NCBI RefSeq assembly: GCF_026625605.1
Contig: NZ_CP113054.1
Span: 1,178,001-1,242,000 of the forward strand
From: Luteolibacter sp. SL250
GTDB lineage: Bacteria > Verrucomicrobiota > Verrucomicrobiia > Verrucomicrobiales > Akkermansiaceae
DNA: 64,000 bases
Direction of reading: 5' to 3'
Part shown: positions 43,109 through 51,434 of the stretch, one piece after another
Layout of the letters: every line of letters begins with the position of its first letter
Position numbering within the stretch: position 1 is the first letter of the stretch
Made by a program: the position numbers and the translations under genes
Notes under the pieces: generated by a model
What the model was told of the DNA's origin: nothing
Databases searched by the model: none
What the model saw: only the letters and a program-made list of their open reading frames with translations

Positions 43109-44770
43109 TTACTGCTTGGCGTAGAGGTCCTCCACCTTGGCGGCTTCGGTTTCCGCGGAGAGCCAGGAGTGGAAGGCGGCGAAGGCGTTGCCGGCGGCGC
43201 TGTTGGACACTTCGGCGTCCAGGCGGGCGGCGGCGTTCTCTTCCTTGACCACCTCACGCTTCACCACATGCACCACGAACGCGCGGTCGGACTCCACGAT
43301 GGTGTTGGTGAGGGCGCCGGGATCGGTCGCACGGGCTTCCTGGAAGAGGCCCTGTGGTTCGCTGAGGGCATCCGGGCGGTAGGTGCGGGTCACTTTCTCA
43401 ACCGTCTTGACTTCGGCGATGCCGGCTTCCTTGGCGGCGTCCGCGAAGGACTTCTTCGCGGCCAGGCCTTCCTTGATCTTGGTGGAGGCCGCTTCGACGG
43501 CGGCTTTCATCGCCTCGATCCCCTTTTCGGAAATGTATTGGGCACGGGCATCCGCACGGGCTTCCGCGTAGGTTTTCACCCGGGAGGCTTCCTCGCCGTC
43601 CAGGCGGGCGACGAGCCACTGGCCCTCACCGACGGCGATCGGCTCGGAGATGCGGGAGGCCGCGTCCTTGCCTGCGGTCATGCGGAACAGGAGATCCACC
43701 GCCTTGCCGCCCTGGCTGGAGGAGCGGAGGTCGATGTTCAGGTCAGCCGGTGGCGCGCTCTGGGCAAAGAGGTCGGTGGTTTTGACTTCCCAGCCGTTCT
43801 TCTTGGCGAGGTCCTCGAAACCGGCGCCATGCTGTTCCATCAGGGAAAAGCTGAAATCATCGACAAGGCCGTCCACCTTGTTCTGGTTCTCACGGCGTGC
43901 CTCGGCGGTCTTCGCGGCGGCGGCCGCCTTCTTGTCTTCCTCCGCTTTCTTTGCGGCGGCTTTCGCTTCTTCCGTCGCATCGGCGGCCAGCGGGGCGGCC
44001 GGTGCCTCGGGAGCTGACTCCGCAACAGCTTCCGGAGTGACGATCACGTAGGTGAACTTCTTGAGCGGCTCCGTCTTGAAGGAGTCCTGGATGCCTTCCC
44101 AGTAGGCTTTGATCTCCTCTTCCTTCGGGTCGATCTTGTCCTGATAGGTGTCGAGGTCCAGGCGACCGAGCTCGACGGTGATCTGCTGGGAATCCAGGGC
44201 GGTTTCCCGTGCGATCGCGTCACGGTCGGTGCTGAGCCCGGCGCTGAGGATGGACTGGAGTTTCTGCGCGGCGATGGCGTCGGAGGCGATGTCACGGAGG
44301 TCATGCTCGGCGAGACCCAGGCGGCTCATCCCCTGTTCGACGAATTTGCCGTAGATCTCCGGGTCGAAGCTGCCGTCCTGGCCGCTGAAAGCGCGCATTT
44401 TCCGGATGTAGCTGGAAACTTCCTCGTCGCTCGGGTGGATGCCGAACTTGTCCTTCGCCTGTTGCAGGAGAACGCGGTTGATGAAGAGCTGCTTCGGGAT
44501 GTCATCCCCGCCGCCCCGGCCGAAAAGTGGCATGAAAGCCTGGTAAAGTCCGAAATCACCGCCCCGTGCGATGCCGATGATGGCTTCATAGCTGCTGGCA
44601 CCCAGGCGGCGGAAGTCCTTTTCGCTGTAGCCGCGCCCGTCGATCCGCATGACGGTGGGCGAACCGATCGGGCCCCGCATGGAGTTGGTGTCCATGAAGA
44701 AGAAGCTGATGAAGACGACCACCAGAACGACGATCATCAGGCCGGAGTATTTGCGGATTTGCTCGATCAT
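43109..44770 (-). CDS. PpiD/SurA-like membrane-anchored periplasmic folding factor
   Basis: 553 residues. One N-terminal membrane helix (YSGLMIVVLVVVFISFFFM) anchors a SurA_N-like chaperone domain (KQLFINRVLLQQAKDKFGIH, PSDEEVSSYIRKM). The position of the parvulin domain in PpiD is occupied by an Ala/Lys/Glu-rich linker (about 250-290) and a degenerate segment that keeps little of the parvulin core. A C-terminal domain with FVVHVVKREV closes the protein. PpiD-type proteins assist proteins emerging from the Sec translocon. Isomerase activity is doubtful here. It probably heads an operon with the TPR gene and metG. Confidence 0.82.
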   Translation of the reverse strand: MIEQIRKYSGLMIVVLVVVFISFFFMDTNSMRGPIGSPTVMRIDGRGYSEKDFRRLGASSYEAIIGIARGGDFGLYQAFMPLFGRGGGDDIPKQLFINRVLLQQAKDKFGIHPSDEEVSSYIRKMRAFSGQDGSFDPEIYGKFVEQGMSRLGLAEHDLRDIASDAIAAQKLQSILSAGLSTDRDAIARETALDSQQITVELGRLDLDTYQDKIDPKEEEIKAYWEGIQDSFKTEPLKKFTYVIVTPEAVAESAPEAPAAPLAADATEEAKAAAKKAEEDKKAAAAAKTAEARRENQNKVDGLVDDFSFSLMEQHGAGFEDLAKKNGWEVKTTDLFAQSAPPADLNIDLRSSSQGGKAVDLLFRMTAGKDAASRISEPIAVGEGQWLVARLDGEEASRVKTYAEARADARAQYISEKGIEAMKAAVEAASTKIKEGLAAKKSFADAAKEAGIAEVKTVEKVTRTYRPDALSEPQGLFQEARATDPGALTNTIVESDRAFVVHVVKREVVKEENAAARLDAEVSNSAAGNAFAAFHSWLSAETEAAKVEDLYAKQ

Positions 44771-44875
44771 GAAATTTGCGGGGCTGGCCCGTGGAACGGG
44801 GCGAGTAAAGAGGGGGAAAAGCTGCCGGGCAATGGAAGAATTGCGAGGCTGGAAATGGGGGAAAGTGGGATTTTT

Positions 44876-45565
44876 TCAGGGAGCGCCTCCGTGGGCCAGG
44901 ATCGTCTGCCAGATTTTCACCGGGTCCGGGTGTTCCGCGCCGGGATCCAGGGCGGCGGCGAGGCGTTTCCAGGTGCCGGAAAGCGGTTTCGCGGCGTCAT
45001 CCAGCCGGGTGAAACTGAATATGACCATGCACTCACCCTCTCCGCGGAGGACAATGGAGTCTCCCTCCGTCTCCACGTCGGACTCGAAGGGGATCACCCG
45101 GGCATAGGCTTTCATGGCGGGGGCCCGGGCGGAAGTCCATGTCAGTTCGTTCCGGTTCTGGACGGCGGTTGTCCCGTCCCGTGGGGAGCCGAGCGTGGTT
45201 TTGAATGAAATGGCCCCCGGCTGGTCCGCCACGAAATGCAGGAAAATGATCTCCGGGGTGGCGAGAAGCGTGCGGGTGATCCCGGTGGCGCCCTGCCTGT
45301 AGGTCGTGGTGATGACCTTCTGCTTGTCCGTAACCGTCACCTCGAAATCCTTCGGCGTGGGTTCGTTGTTGAGCCAGTCGATCCTCAGGACGGCCAGAGG
45401 AAGGTCTCCCGCAGGGCCTTGGTTCCGCCCGTCCGGGATCGCGTTCACGGTGGTCCTGGCCGGGGTATCTTCCACCATGGTGGCCGACGGACCCTGCCCG
45501 AGTGGCAGAGGGGCGGCGCTGGCCAGGCAGAGCAGGCACGGAAAGATGGACAGGATGCGGAGCAT
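44876..45565 (-). CDS. Stand-alone GH95-type N-terminal beta-sandwich domain protein
   Basis: 229 residues from the ATG at 45565 with a signal peptide (about 1-18, LCLASA). The mature part resembles the N-terminal domain of family-95 alpha-L-fucosidases: a GDLPLAVLRIDW strand, then YRQGATGITRTLLATPEIIF, and LHFVADQPGAISFKTTLGSP. The (alpha/alpha)6 catalytic barrel is entirely absent: the C-terminus (HPDPVKIWQTILAHGG) ends soon after. It may be a binding module or a deteriorated enzyme. It is divergent from the DUF1080-like gene with 41 bases between starts. Confidence 0.65.
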   Translation of the reverse strand: MLRILSIFPCLLCLASAAPLPLGQGPSATMVEDTPARTTVNAIPDGRNQGPAGDLPLAVLRIDWLNNEPTPKDFEVTVTDKQKVITTTYRQGATGITRTLLATPEIIFLHFVADQPGAISFKTTLGSPRDGTTAVQNRNELTWTSARAPAMKAYARVIPFESDVETEGDSIVLRGEGECMVIFSFTRLDDAAKPLSGTWKRLAAALDPGAEHPDPVKIWQTILAHGGAP

Positions 45566-45606
45566 GCGGACTTGATCCGTCGGGGATCTGATGGATTCTG
45601 GCACCG

Positions 45607-46233
45607 ATGACTGGATTCTTCAATCTCCGCGGCCTGGTCCTGGTTCCGCTATGTGCAGGAGCCGCCTTCGGGCAGACCAAGCCACTCGCTGGGAAGGAAA
45701 AGTGGATCTACGGTGACCAGACCGCATGGGAATGGACCGGTGCCGGGGATGACACCGTCCTTTCGCTGAAGAAACAGTCGGACTTCAAGCCGAAGGTCCG
45801 CAGTCCCTTCAATCTCGCCTGGTTCACCGGCGGTGAGTGGGATTCCTTCACCCTCACCGCGGAGGTCCGGCTGGACCTGTTCAACAAGGGCAACAACGAC
45901 GTCTGCATCGCCTTCTCAAAGGAGAGCGACACGAAATTTTACTACGCCCACCTCGGGGAAAAGTCAGATGCGGTGCACCTCCAGCTCCACCTCGTCAACG
46001 ACGCGGACCGCAAGGCCATCACCAAGCAAGGCGCGGAGACCCTCCCATGGAAACCGGAAACCTGGCATCAGGTGAAGGTCACCAGGAATGCCGCGGAAGG
46101 TTCCATCAAGGTCTGGTTCGATGGCAAGGAGGTGCTCTCCGCCACCGACAAGACGCTCGGCAAGGGCGCAATCGGCCTCGGCTCATTCGATGACCTCGGT
46201 TCCTTCCGCAACGTCCGCATTGTGGGAGAGTAA
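45607..46233 (+). CDS. Secreted DUF1080-like (laminin-G-like) protein
   Basis: 208 residues. A signal peptide (about 1-22) precedes a single concanavalin-like jelly roll: FTLTAEVRLDLFNKGNNDVC, FYYAHLGEKSDAVHLQLHLV, ETWHQVKVTRNAAEGSIKVW and GAIGLGSFDDLGSFRNVRIV. This is the pattern of DUF1080, which includes 3-keto-disaccharide hydrolases and carbohydrate-binding proteins abundant in Verrucomicrobiota. The activity is not predictable. It is the divergent partner of the GH95-type domain gene, suggesting a shared glycan theme. Its TAA stop abuts a composite repeat. Confidence 0.83.
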   Translation: MTGFFNLRGLVLVPLCAGAAFGQTKPLAGKEKWIYGDQTAWEWTGAGDDTVLSLKKQSDFKPKVRSPFNLAWFTGGEWDSFTLTAEVRLDLFNKGNNDVCIAFSKESDTKFYYAHLGEKSDAVHLQLHLVNDADRKAITKQGAETLPWKPETWHQVKVTRNAAEGSIKVWFDGKEVLSATDKTLGKGAIGLGSFDDLGSFRNVRIVGE

Positions 46234-46291
46234 GGGATGACATTGCGGCTGCGCCGCTATGTCCGCTTCGCTTCCATTCCTGTCCTCCGGC
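46234..46291. repeat. Composite REP-like repeat abutting a stop codon
   Basis: Nearly the same composite as at 31816: GACATTGCGGC, a short GC palindrome, then CGCTATGTCCGCT, CATTCCTGTCCTCCGGCTGC. It begins straight after the TAA of the DUF1080-like gene. Just downstream (about 46313-46342) are CCGCAAAG/CAAAG iterations also seen near 49127. The rest of the gap to the RDD gene is empty. Confidence 0.72.
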
Positions 46292-46374
46292 TGCAACAGC
46301 ATGCCAGTGAAAATTCACCGCAAAGACCCAAAGACCGCAAAGAAGGAACAACCGAAAATGGCCTTCTTCAGATT

Positions 46375-47022
46375 TTAACAGTCGCGATCCGTCCTCTCCT
46401 CTTCCCCGGGAACTGAAGCCATCTCTTCCTTTTTCCCAAGTCTCCGCGCTGTCCTCCCGGCTCCCGCCACTCCCCTCGGCAGCACGGTCGCCTGCACCAC
46501 CTTCGTCCCTGCGATGTAGTCATGGAAACACCGCCTCGGGCGCGTGAAGATGATGAGGATGCCCGCCAGATAGATATACGGACCGGCGACGGGGATGGTG
46601 GCCAACAGCACGGGCACCAGCATGCGGAGCAGAAGGAGCGCTTCCATCCGGGGCTTCTTTCCCTCCATGGTGACGATTTTGATGCCGAGCAGCTTCTTGC
46701 CGATGGTCTGACCGTTTTTTGCCAGAAAGTGACCCTGGACCCCGACGAAGATGACGAAGCTGACCATCGTGTCGATGAAGCCGCTCCAAAAATCGGACTC
46801 CTCCATTCTCCTGATCCAGGCTCCGGCGACATCAGGCAGGTGCTTTTCCAGGAAGATTGCGAAGGCCGCTCCAAACAGCAACGGCAGGGCACCGATGATG
46901 ATGCCATCCACGATGGATGCTCCAAAGCGGTCGCCCAGCGGAGCCAGTTCCTGCGCCTCCGGGATCTCCTCAGGGAGTGAGGAGTCACTGGCTGGAGGCT
47001 GGTAGGGGTTTCCGGCGGCCAT
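46375..47022 (-). CDS. RDD-family membrane protein
   Basis: 215 residues. After a short hydrophilic N-terminus (NPYQPPASDSSLPEE) the RDD domain carries LGDRFGASIVDGIIIGALPL and the second motif NGQTIGKKLLGIKIVTMEGK, with three to four membrane helices, then a basic tail. The Asp in DRFGASIVD is typical, while the preceding Arg is displaced. RDD function is generally unknown. The gene stands alone, divergent from the symporter-thioesterase gene across 144 bases that include an imperfect inverted repeat (AAGCCGAG ... CTCGGCTT). Confidence 0.87.
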   Translation of the reverse strand: MAAGNPYQPPASDSSLPEEIPEAQELAPLGDRFGASIVDGIIIGALPLLFGAAFAIFLEKHLPDVAGAWIRRMEESDFWSGFIDTMVSFVIFVGVQGHFLAKNGQTIGKKLLGIKIVTMEGKKPRMEALLLLRMLVPVLLATIPVAGPYIYLAGILIIFTRPRRCFHDYIAGTKVVQATVLPRGVAGAGRTARRLGKKEEMASVPGEEERTDRDC

Positions 47023-47166
47023 GGAGGGGAGGAAGGAGTATCTTCACGGGCGGTGTGGAATGACAATCGGGAAAAGCCGAGCGAGGATTGCTTTTGGCTG
47101 ACGGTGCCTTGCCCTCCAGCAATCTCGGCTTGCTGTCGCGGGCATTAGCGTTTCCCTTGTCCGGAG

Positions 47167-49071
47167 ATGAATTTCCGTTGGCTGAATGCGATCCTTTGGG
47201 GAAATTCCGTGGCTCTGTCATGGATGTGGGGGCTGGGGCTGTTTTTCAGCGTCCAGATGACATTCATGTTCGGTCTCCAGGGGCTGCTGACCTTTGCCGT
47301 CCCGAATGCGGTGGGCTTGGCCCTGTTCGGTGTGCTCACCCAGATCGTGGCGAAACGGCACGGCCGCGGACCTGAATCGCTCGCGGATTTCTTCGACAAA
47401 TTTTCCCGGCCGTTCCGGCTGGCGTTCTATCTCTACCAGATCATCGCCCTGTCCCTCACGGTGTTCGCACTGGCGAGCTACCTGTTCGTCCCGCTGAACC
47501 TGGCCCCCGGGCCGCTGGTGGGCATGTTCCTCTGCCTGGTGGTATTCGTGGTCCTGGCGGCGGGCTGTCTTTTCGGGGAGGAGTTCGGCATCGGGAAGAT
47601 CAAGTACGGTCATGCCATGGCCGGGTTCGGCCTGCTCGTCTGCATCGGTATCCTGTTGTTCGGCACCGGAGCCGCCACGTCCGGCTCCGTCCAGTGGAAG
47701 TCCCCCTACACCCCGGTGTGGGGTGGTCCCAGTCTACTGGGCTACACCATCCCGCTGCTGGTCGGCCTGCTGGTGGGCCCGTGGCTGGATCTCCAGCACT
47801 GGCAGCGCGCGATCCAGATCCACCGTGAGAAGACCTCCGTCAGCGGCAGCTACATCATCGGCGGCGTGATCTTTTTCCTGCTCCTCCTCTTCCACGGCTT
47901 CATGGCGATGTGGGTGATGGGCAAGGGCGCGGAGGCGGTGGCCATGATGAAGGCCGTGGACGGCTTCACCTACGCCCATGACCTGGTCACCCGCTACATG
48001 CAGTCGCGCTTCGCCGACGGCAGCGTGATCCCGGTGGCCTACTTCTCCTTCCTGATCATCTGCGCGGTCACCACCCTGGACAGCGGCTATGTGGCCCTGA
48101 AGTGGTTCCTCGGCAGGAATGTCGAAAAAAGCCAGAACGTGCTCCTGTCGATGGTTCCGAAGCAGTTCATCGCTTCCCCCATCCCCAGCTTCCTGCTCGT
48201 CGCGTTCATCACGCTCTCCGGTATCCTGGCGAACTGGCTCTACGGCAAGGCGGACCTGGTGAAGCTGGAGTATTTCATGGTGTTCTACGCCTCGTTCTTC
48301 GTCGGTTACGCCTCGCTGGCCATCGCCCGCTGCTTCGTGCCGAACTCCCAGCAACCGCTGCCGCAGATCCGCATGTTCTCCATGGCCAGCATGTCCATGG
48401 TCATCTTCGCCTTCGGTTACTTCAAGGCGGAGACCTCCCTGCTCATCCTCGGCTCGGTCCTGCCGTTGGCCTACGTCATCTGGCTGGTGGTCAACACCGA
48501 CCTCCTGCGCGTCGTCACGGAAAAGGCGGGCGAGGTGATGGAGAAAGCCTCCACTTCCGACGTGGCGGCCATCAAGGCCATCGCGAAAACCGTCGCGCCG
48601 GCTTCTCCGGCGGCCGCTTCCGCCGTGGTCCAGCCTGCGGACGCCCATGCGCTTGGCGGCCACTTCGAGGGCAAGTGGTTCGTCTATTCCATGATCGCCA
48701 CCTACGCGGACACCAACTCCGTGGGGAACGTCTATTTCGGCATGTATGGCATGTACGTCGGGAAAACCCGCGAGCTTTTCTTCGCCAAGGCGATGCCGGA
48801 CTTCGACCTGAAGACCACCAAATTCTTCATCCTGACCCGCTCGTTCGAGCACAAGTTCGTGCGCGAGGCGCGGGAGTTCGACACCATCACCGTGAAAATC
48901 CGCGTGGCGGACTTCAACCGGAAGTTCTGCACCCTGGAGCACCAGATCTTCGGCTCGGAGAACCAGCTTTTGGGCAAGGGGCAGCAGAGCCTGCTGTTCG
49001 TTTCCTCGAAGGACTACAGCCTGTTGGACATCCCGCCGGAGATGCACAAGGCCTTCCTGCCTTACCTGTAA
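47167..49071 (+). CDS. Sodium:solute symporter-like transporter fused to a hotdog thioesterase domain
   Basis: 634 residues. About 1-445 form roughly a dozen membrane helices. Symporter-like landmarks are VGPWLDLQHWQRAIQIH (cf. DQxxWQRA loops) and CAVTTLDSGYVALKWF (cf. the ST-x-DS motif of helix 8). A Pro/Ala-rich linker (about 455-490) leads to a cytoplasmic hotdog domain (about 498-634): ATYADTNSVGNVYFGMYGMY, GKTRELFF and VREAREFDTITVKIRVADFN. This strongly resembles 4HBT/YbgC and enediyne-type thioesterases (DTNxVGNVYY...RE). The combination is unusual. There is no frameshift: one continuous frame. Confidence 0.85.
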   Translation: MNFRWLNAILWGNSVALSWMWGLGLFFSVQMTFMFGLQGLLTFAVPNAVGLALFGVLTQIVAKRHGRGPESLADFFDKFSRPFRLAFYLYQIIALSLTVFALASYLFVPLNLAPGPLVGMFLCLVVFVVLAAGCLFGEEFGIGKIKYGHAMAGFGLLVCIGILLFGTGAATSGSVQWKSPYTPVWGGPSLLGYTIPLLVGLLVGPWLDLQHWQRAIQIHREKTSVSGSYIIGGVIFFLLLLFHGFMAMWVMGKGAEAVAMMKAVDGFTYAHDLVTRYMQSRFADGSVIPVAYFSFLIICAVTTLDSGYVALKWFLGRNVEKSQNVLLSMVPKQFIASPIPSFLLVAFITLSGILANWLYGKADLVKLEYFMVFYASFFVGYASLAIARCFVPNSQQPLPQIRMFSMASMSMVIFAFGYFKAETSLLILGSVLPLAYVIWLVVNTDLLRVVTEKAGEVMEKASTSDVAAIKAIAKTVAPASPAAASAVVQPADAHALGGHFEGKWFVYSMIATYADTNSVGNVYFGMYGMYVGKTRELFFAKAMPDFDLKTTKFFILTRSFEHKFVREAREFDTITVKIRVADFNRKFCTLEHQIFGSENQLLGKGQQSLLFVSSKDYSLLDIPPEMHKAFLPYL

Positions 49072-49098
49072 GGAGGGAGGACACTCCTGTCCTCCGGC
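49072..49098. repeat. GGAG-headed REP-like palindrome abutting a stop codon
   Basis: GGAGGGAGGACA, CTCC, TGTCCTCCGGC immediately follows the TAA of the symporter fusion gene; GTAAGGAGG is part of the repeat as seen at 51310. The remaining gap to ispH (49099-49328) holds CCGCAAAG-type iterations near 49127-49147 and 49286-49290 but no gene. Confidence 0.78.
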
Positions 49099-49328
49099 GG
49101 CATTGGCGAATCAGGAAGGGCCTGCCGCAAAGTCTCAAAAGCCGCAAAGGTAAGAAAGGAGGCTTCAAGATTCGCCCGATTCGCGGCCAGCCTTCTTTTC
49201 TCCATAACAAAAAGGAAATCGGGGCAGTAGCCCAACCCATCCACCTTCCCTCTTCCTTTGCGTAGCTTCGCGGCCTTGGCAACTTTGCGGTAGATCCCCT
49301 AGGGTTCGTCAACACCGCCGGTGAGCCT

Positions 49329-50567
49329 CTACGCCCCGGCCACCGCCTCACGGCCGATCCCCCGAAGCTCGAACACCTTGAAGACCGTCTCCTCGATCAG
49401 GTTGTTCGGGCAGGAAGCTCCGGCGGTGATGCCGATGACGGCGGGCGCGTCCCCCGCGAGGATCCTTGAGTAACTGGTCGTCTCCTCGTGCTTGTGGAGG
49501 TCGAAGTGGACGATTTCCTCCAGCGACCTGATGCAGGAGGCGTCCCGGATGAAGAACGTCGGCAGTTCCTTTTCGCCGATTTCGACGAGATGCTGCGTGT
49601 TGGAACTGTTGTAGCCGCCCACGACCAGCAGCATGTCCATTTTCACGCGCAGCATCTCGAACAGGGCGTCCTGCCGCTCCTGGGTGGCCCCGCAGATGGT
49701 GTCGAACACCTGGAAATTCGCGCCGTTGTGGTCCCGCTCGATCACGGCGGCCAGCAGGCGTGTCTGGATCTCCTGCGTCTCGCTTTTCAGCATGGTCGTC
49801 TGGTTCGCCACGCCGATGCGCTGGAGGTGGATGTCAGGATCGAAGCCATCGGACACGCAGTTGCCGAAGCGCTTCATGAAGTCCGCCTTGTTGCCGTGGC
49901 CCTTGATGTAGTTGCCGACGTAGTCCGTGTCCGCCAGAGTCAGGATGACGAGGTAGTGGCCGGTGCCGTCCTCGCCGAGCGCGCGGGACGCGGTGGCGCG
50001 GGTTTCTTCGTGGTTCGACTTGCCGTGGATGATGGAGGTCACGCCGTCCTTCGCGTAGCCGCGGACGCGCCGCCAGACCTTCATCACATCCCCGCAGGTG
50101 GTGTCCACCACATAGCTGCCGCGCTCCTCCACCTTTTTCATGAAGTGGGTGGGTGCGCCGAAGGCCGGGACGATGACCACATCATCCTCCGTGAGATCGT
50201 CATAGTCCTCCGTGAGTTCCTGCCATGGCAGGGAGACGATGTTCATCTCCCGGAGCTGGCGGTTGACCTCCGGGTTGTGGATGATCTCGCCGATCAGGAA
50301 GATGCGGTTCTCCGGGAAAACACGCCGCGAGGCGTAGGCCAGGTCGATCGCCCGCTCCACCCCGTAACAGAAGCCGAACTGCTGGGCGAGCAGCACCGTC
50401 GTGTTGCCGATGGTGATCTTTCCGCCGCGGTCCTTCAGCTTCTCCACGATGGAGGAGTGGAAATGCACCGCCACCTCCGCGGCCACGCGCTCCATGACAT
50501 CCGGACGGCGGACGTTCACGCGCGGGCGTTTCGTTTTCTGGGCGGGATCTGCGGCGGCGTCGCTCAT
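49329..50567 (-). CDS. ispH: 4-hydroxy-3-methylbut-2-enyl diphosphate reductase
   Basis: 412 residues from the ATG at 50567. IspH (LytB) makes IPP and DMAPP in the last step of the MEP isoprenoid pathway and uses a [4Fe-4S] cluster. The three ligand cysteines are in FGFCYGVERAID (C67), VVDTTCGDVMKVW and ITAGASCPNNLIEE. The EIIHNPEVNRQL and SNTQHLVEI motifs are also present. The protein has an N-terminal extension of about 50 residues and inserts giving about 410 residues, the long form seen in cyanobacteria, plants and PVC bacteria. ispD lies 2.5 kb away. Confidence 0.96.
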   Translation of the reverse strand: MSDAAADPAQKTKRPRVNVRRPDVMERVAAEVAVHFHSSIVEKLKDRGGKITIGNTTVLLAQQFGFCYGVERAIDLAYASRRVFPENRIFLIGEIIHNPEVNRQLREMNIVSLPWQELTEDYDDLTEDDVVIVPAFGAPTHFMKKVEERGSYVVDTTCGDVMKVWRRVRGYAKDGVTSIIHGKSNHEETRATASRALGEDGTGHYLVILTLADTDYVGNYIKGHGNKADFMKRFGNCVSDGFDPDIHLQRIGVANQTTMLKSETQEIQTRLLAAVIERDHNGANFQVFDTICGATQERQDALFEMLRVKMDMLLVVGGYNSSNTQHLVEIGEKELPTFFIRDASCIRSLEEIVHFDLHKHEETTSYSRILAGDAPAVIGITAGASCPNNLIEETVFKVFELRGIGREAVAGA

Positions 50568-50605
50568 CTGCTCCACCTATAAACCGGGATGGCAGGCCGA
50601 CCAAC

Positions 50606-51304
50606 TCATTTTCCCCGCCGTGCCGCGCCCGCGAACGGCAACGCCAGCAGGAAATAGAGCACCAGTGCCAAGCCCGCCATCGCCAGCAGGTACCACGGCC
50701 ATGGACCGAGGTGGTCGATCAGGCTGGGATTCGGCGGAGGTCCCGCGGCAAAACCGAAGTTGGTTCCCAGGACTTTGTTCACCGTCATGGCGAAGGCGAG
50801 GTAAGCCAGCGACCATAGGAAAACCTCCACCGGGCTGCGCCACAGCGGCGTCTTCGGCCTCCAGCCCTCCACGATGGGCAGGTAGAACGCCGTGCCCACG
50901 ATGACGAAGTGGTGGACGAAGAACATGATGAACGGCCACTCCGGAAAGCCGACGGTGATGGCCGGCGTCAGCAGCCCCTGCATGGTGGCGGCCAGTCCCC
51001 AGAAATACGTCAGGGTCGCCAGCAGGTGGTTCCGCGTCAGCAGCGCGAAGCCACCGGTGATGGCCGCGATGTCGCACAGGTGGAAAGGGATCAGGTTGTC
51101 CAGACTCTTGTCCGCACTCAGCGACAGCCACGCCGCCTGTCCCAGCGGGTAGGCCGCCAGGTTGGTGAATGCCAGCACCCAGGTGGCGAACAGCCGCCGC
51201 CGCCCACCCATCCTCCCGAGCAGGATTAGGATGGTGATGACCACCGCACCAACGAGCACCGCATAGTAGTGTTCCGGCGTGAAGGGTTGGAAAGCACGTG
51301 GCAT
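50606..51304 (-). CDS. YwaF/TIGR02206-type membrane protein
   Basis: 232 residues from the ATG at 51304. Seven hydrophobic helices are visible. The family signature is HLCDIAAITGGFALLTRNHL followed by FWGLAATMQGLLTPAITVGF, FIMFFVHHFVIVGTAFYLP and MTVNKVLGTNFGFAAGPP. Function is unknown; this family is related to TMEM164. A GGAG-headed repeat lies nine bases upstream of the start. It is downstream of no obvious operon partner; ispH follows 38 bases after its stop. Confidence 0.85.
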   Translation of the reverse strand: MPRAFQPFTPEHYYAVLVGAVVITILILLGRMGGRRRLFATWVLAFTNLAAYPLGQAAWLSLSADKSLDNLIPFHLCDIAAITGGFALLTRNHLLATLTYFWGLAATMQGLLTPAITVGFPEWPFIMFFVHHFVIVGTAFYLPIVEGWRPKTPLWRSPVEVFLWSLAYLAFAMTVNKVLGTNFGFAAGPPPNPSLIDHLGPWPWYLLAMAGLALVLYFLLALPFAGAARRGK

Positions 51305-51312
51305 GAGAGTAA

Positions 51313-51339
51313 GGAGGGTGGACACTCCTGTCCACCGGC
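51313..51339. repeat. GGAG-headed REP-like palindrome
   Basis: GGAGGGTGGACA, CTCC, TGTCCACCGGC, then GCTGCAACAGGAACC-like flank shared with the composite at 31816. It is preceded by AGTAA as at 31811, but here not as a stop codon. Base changes relative to the copy at 49072 are compensated in both arms (GAGG/CCTC to GTGG/CCAC). Confidence 0.78.
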
Positions 51340-51434
51340 TGCAACAGGAACCCGGAGAATCCGGTTCACCATGGCATGGTCCGCACGCTAGCCAGTCCGG
51401 GGCACTGAGTCAAACGGATCGCTTTTGCCGGTCC

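Noticed and set aside
46313..46342. CCGCAAAG iterations as a CRISPR-like or tandem array
   Set aside because: Units are too short and irregular, there are no spacers of constant length, and no cas genes are present.
47068..47135. Inverted repeat AAGCCGAG ... CTCGGCTT as terminator of the RDD or symporter genes
   Set aside because: The arms are imperfect with a bulge, the loop is long, and there is no T-tract on either side; left as a minor dyad in the divergent promoter region.
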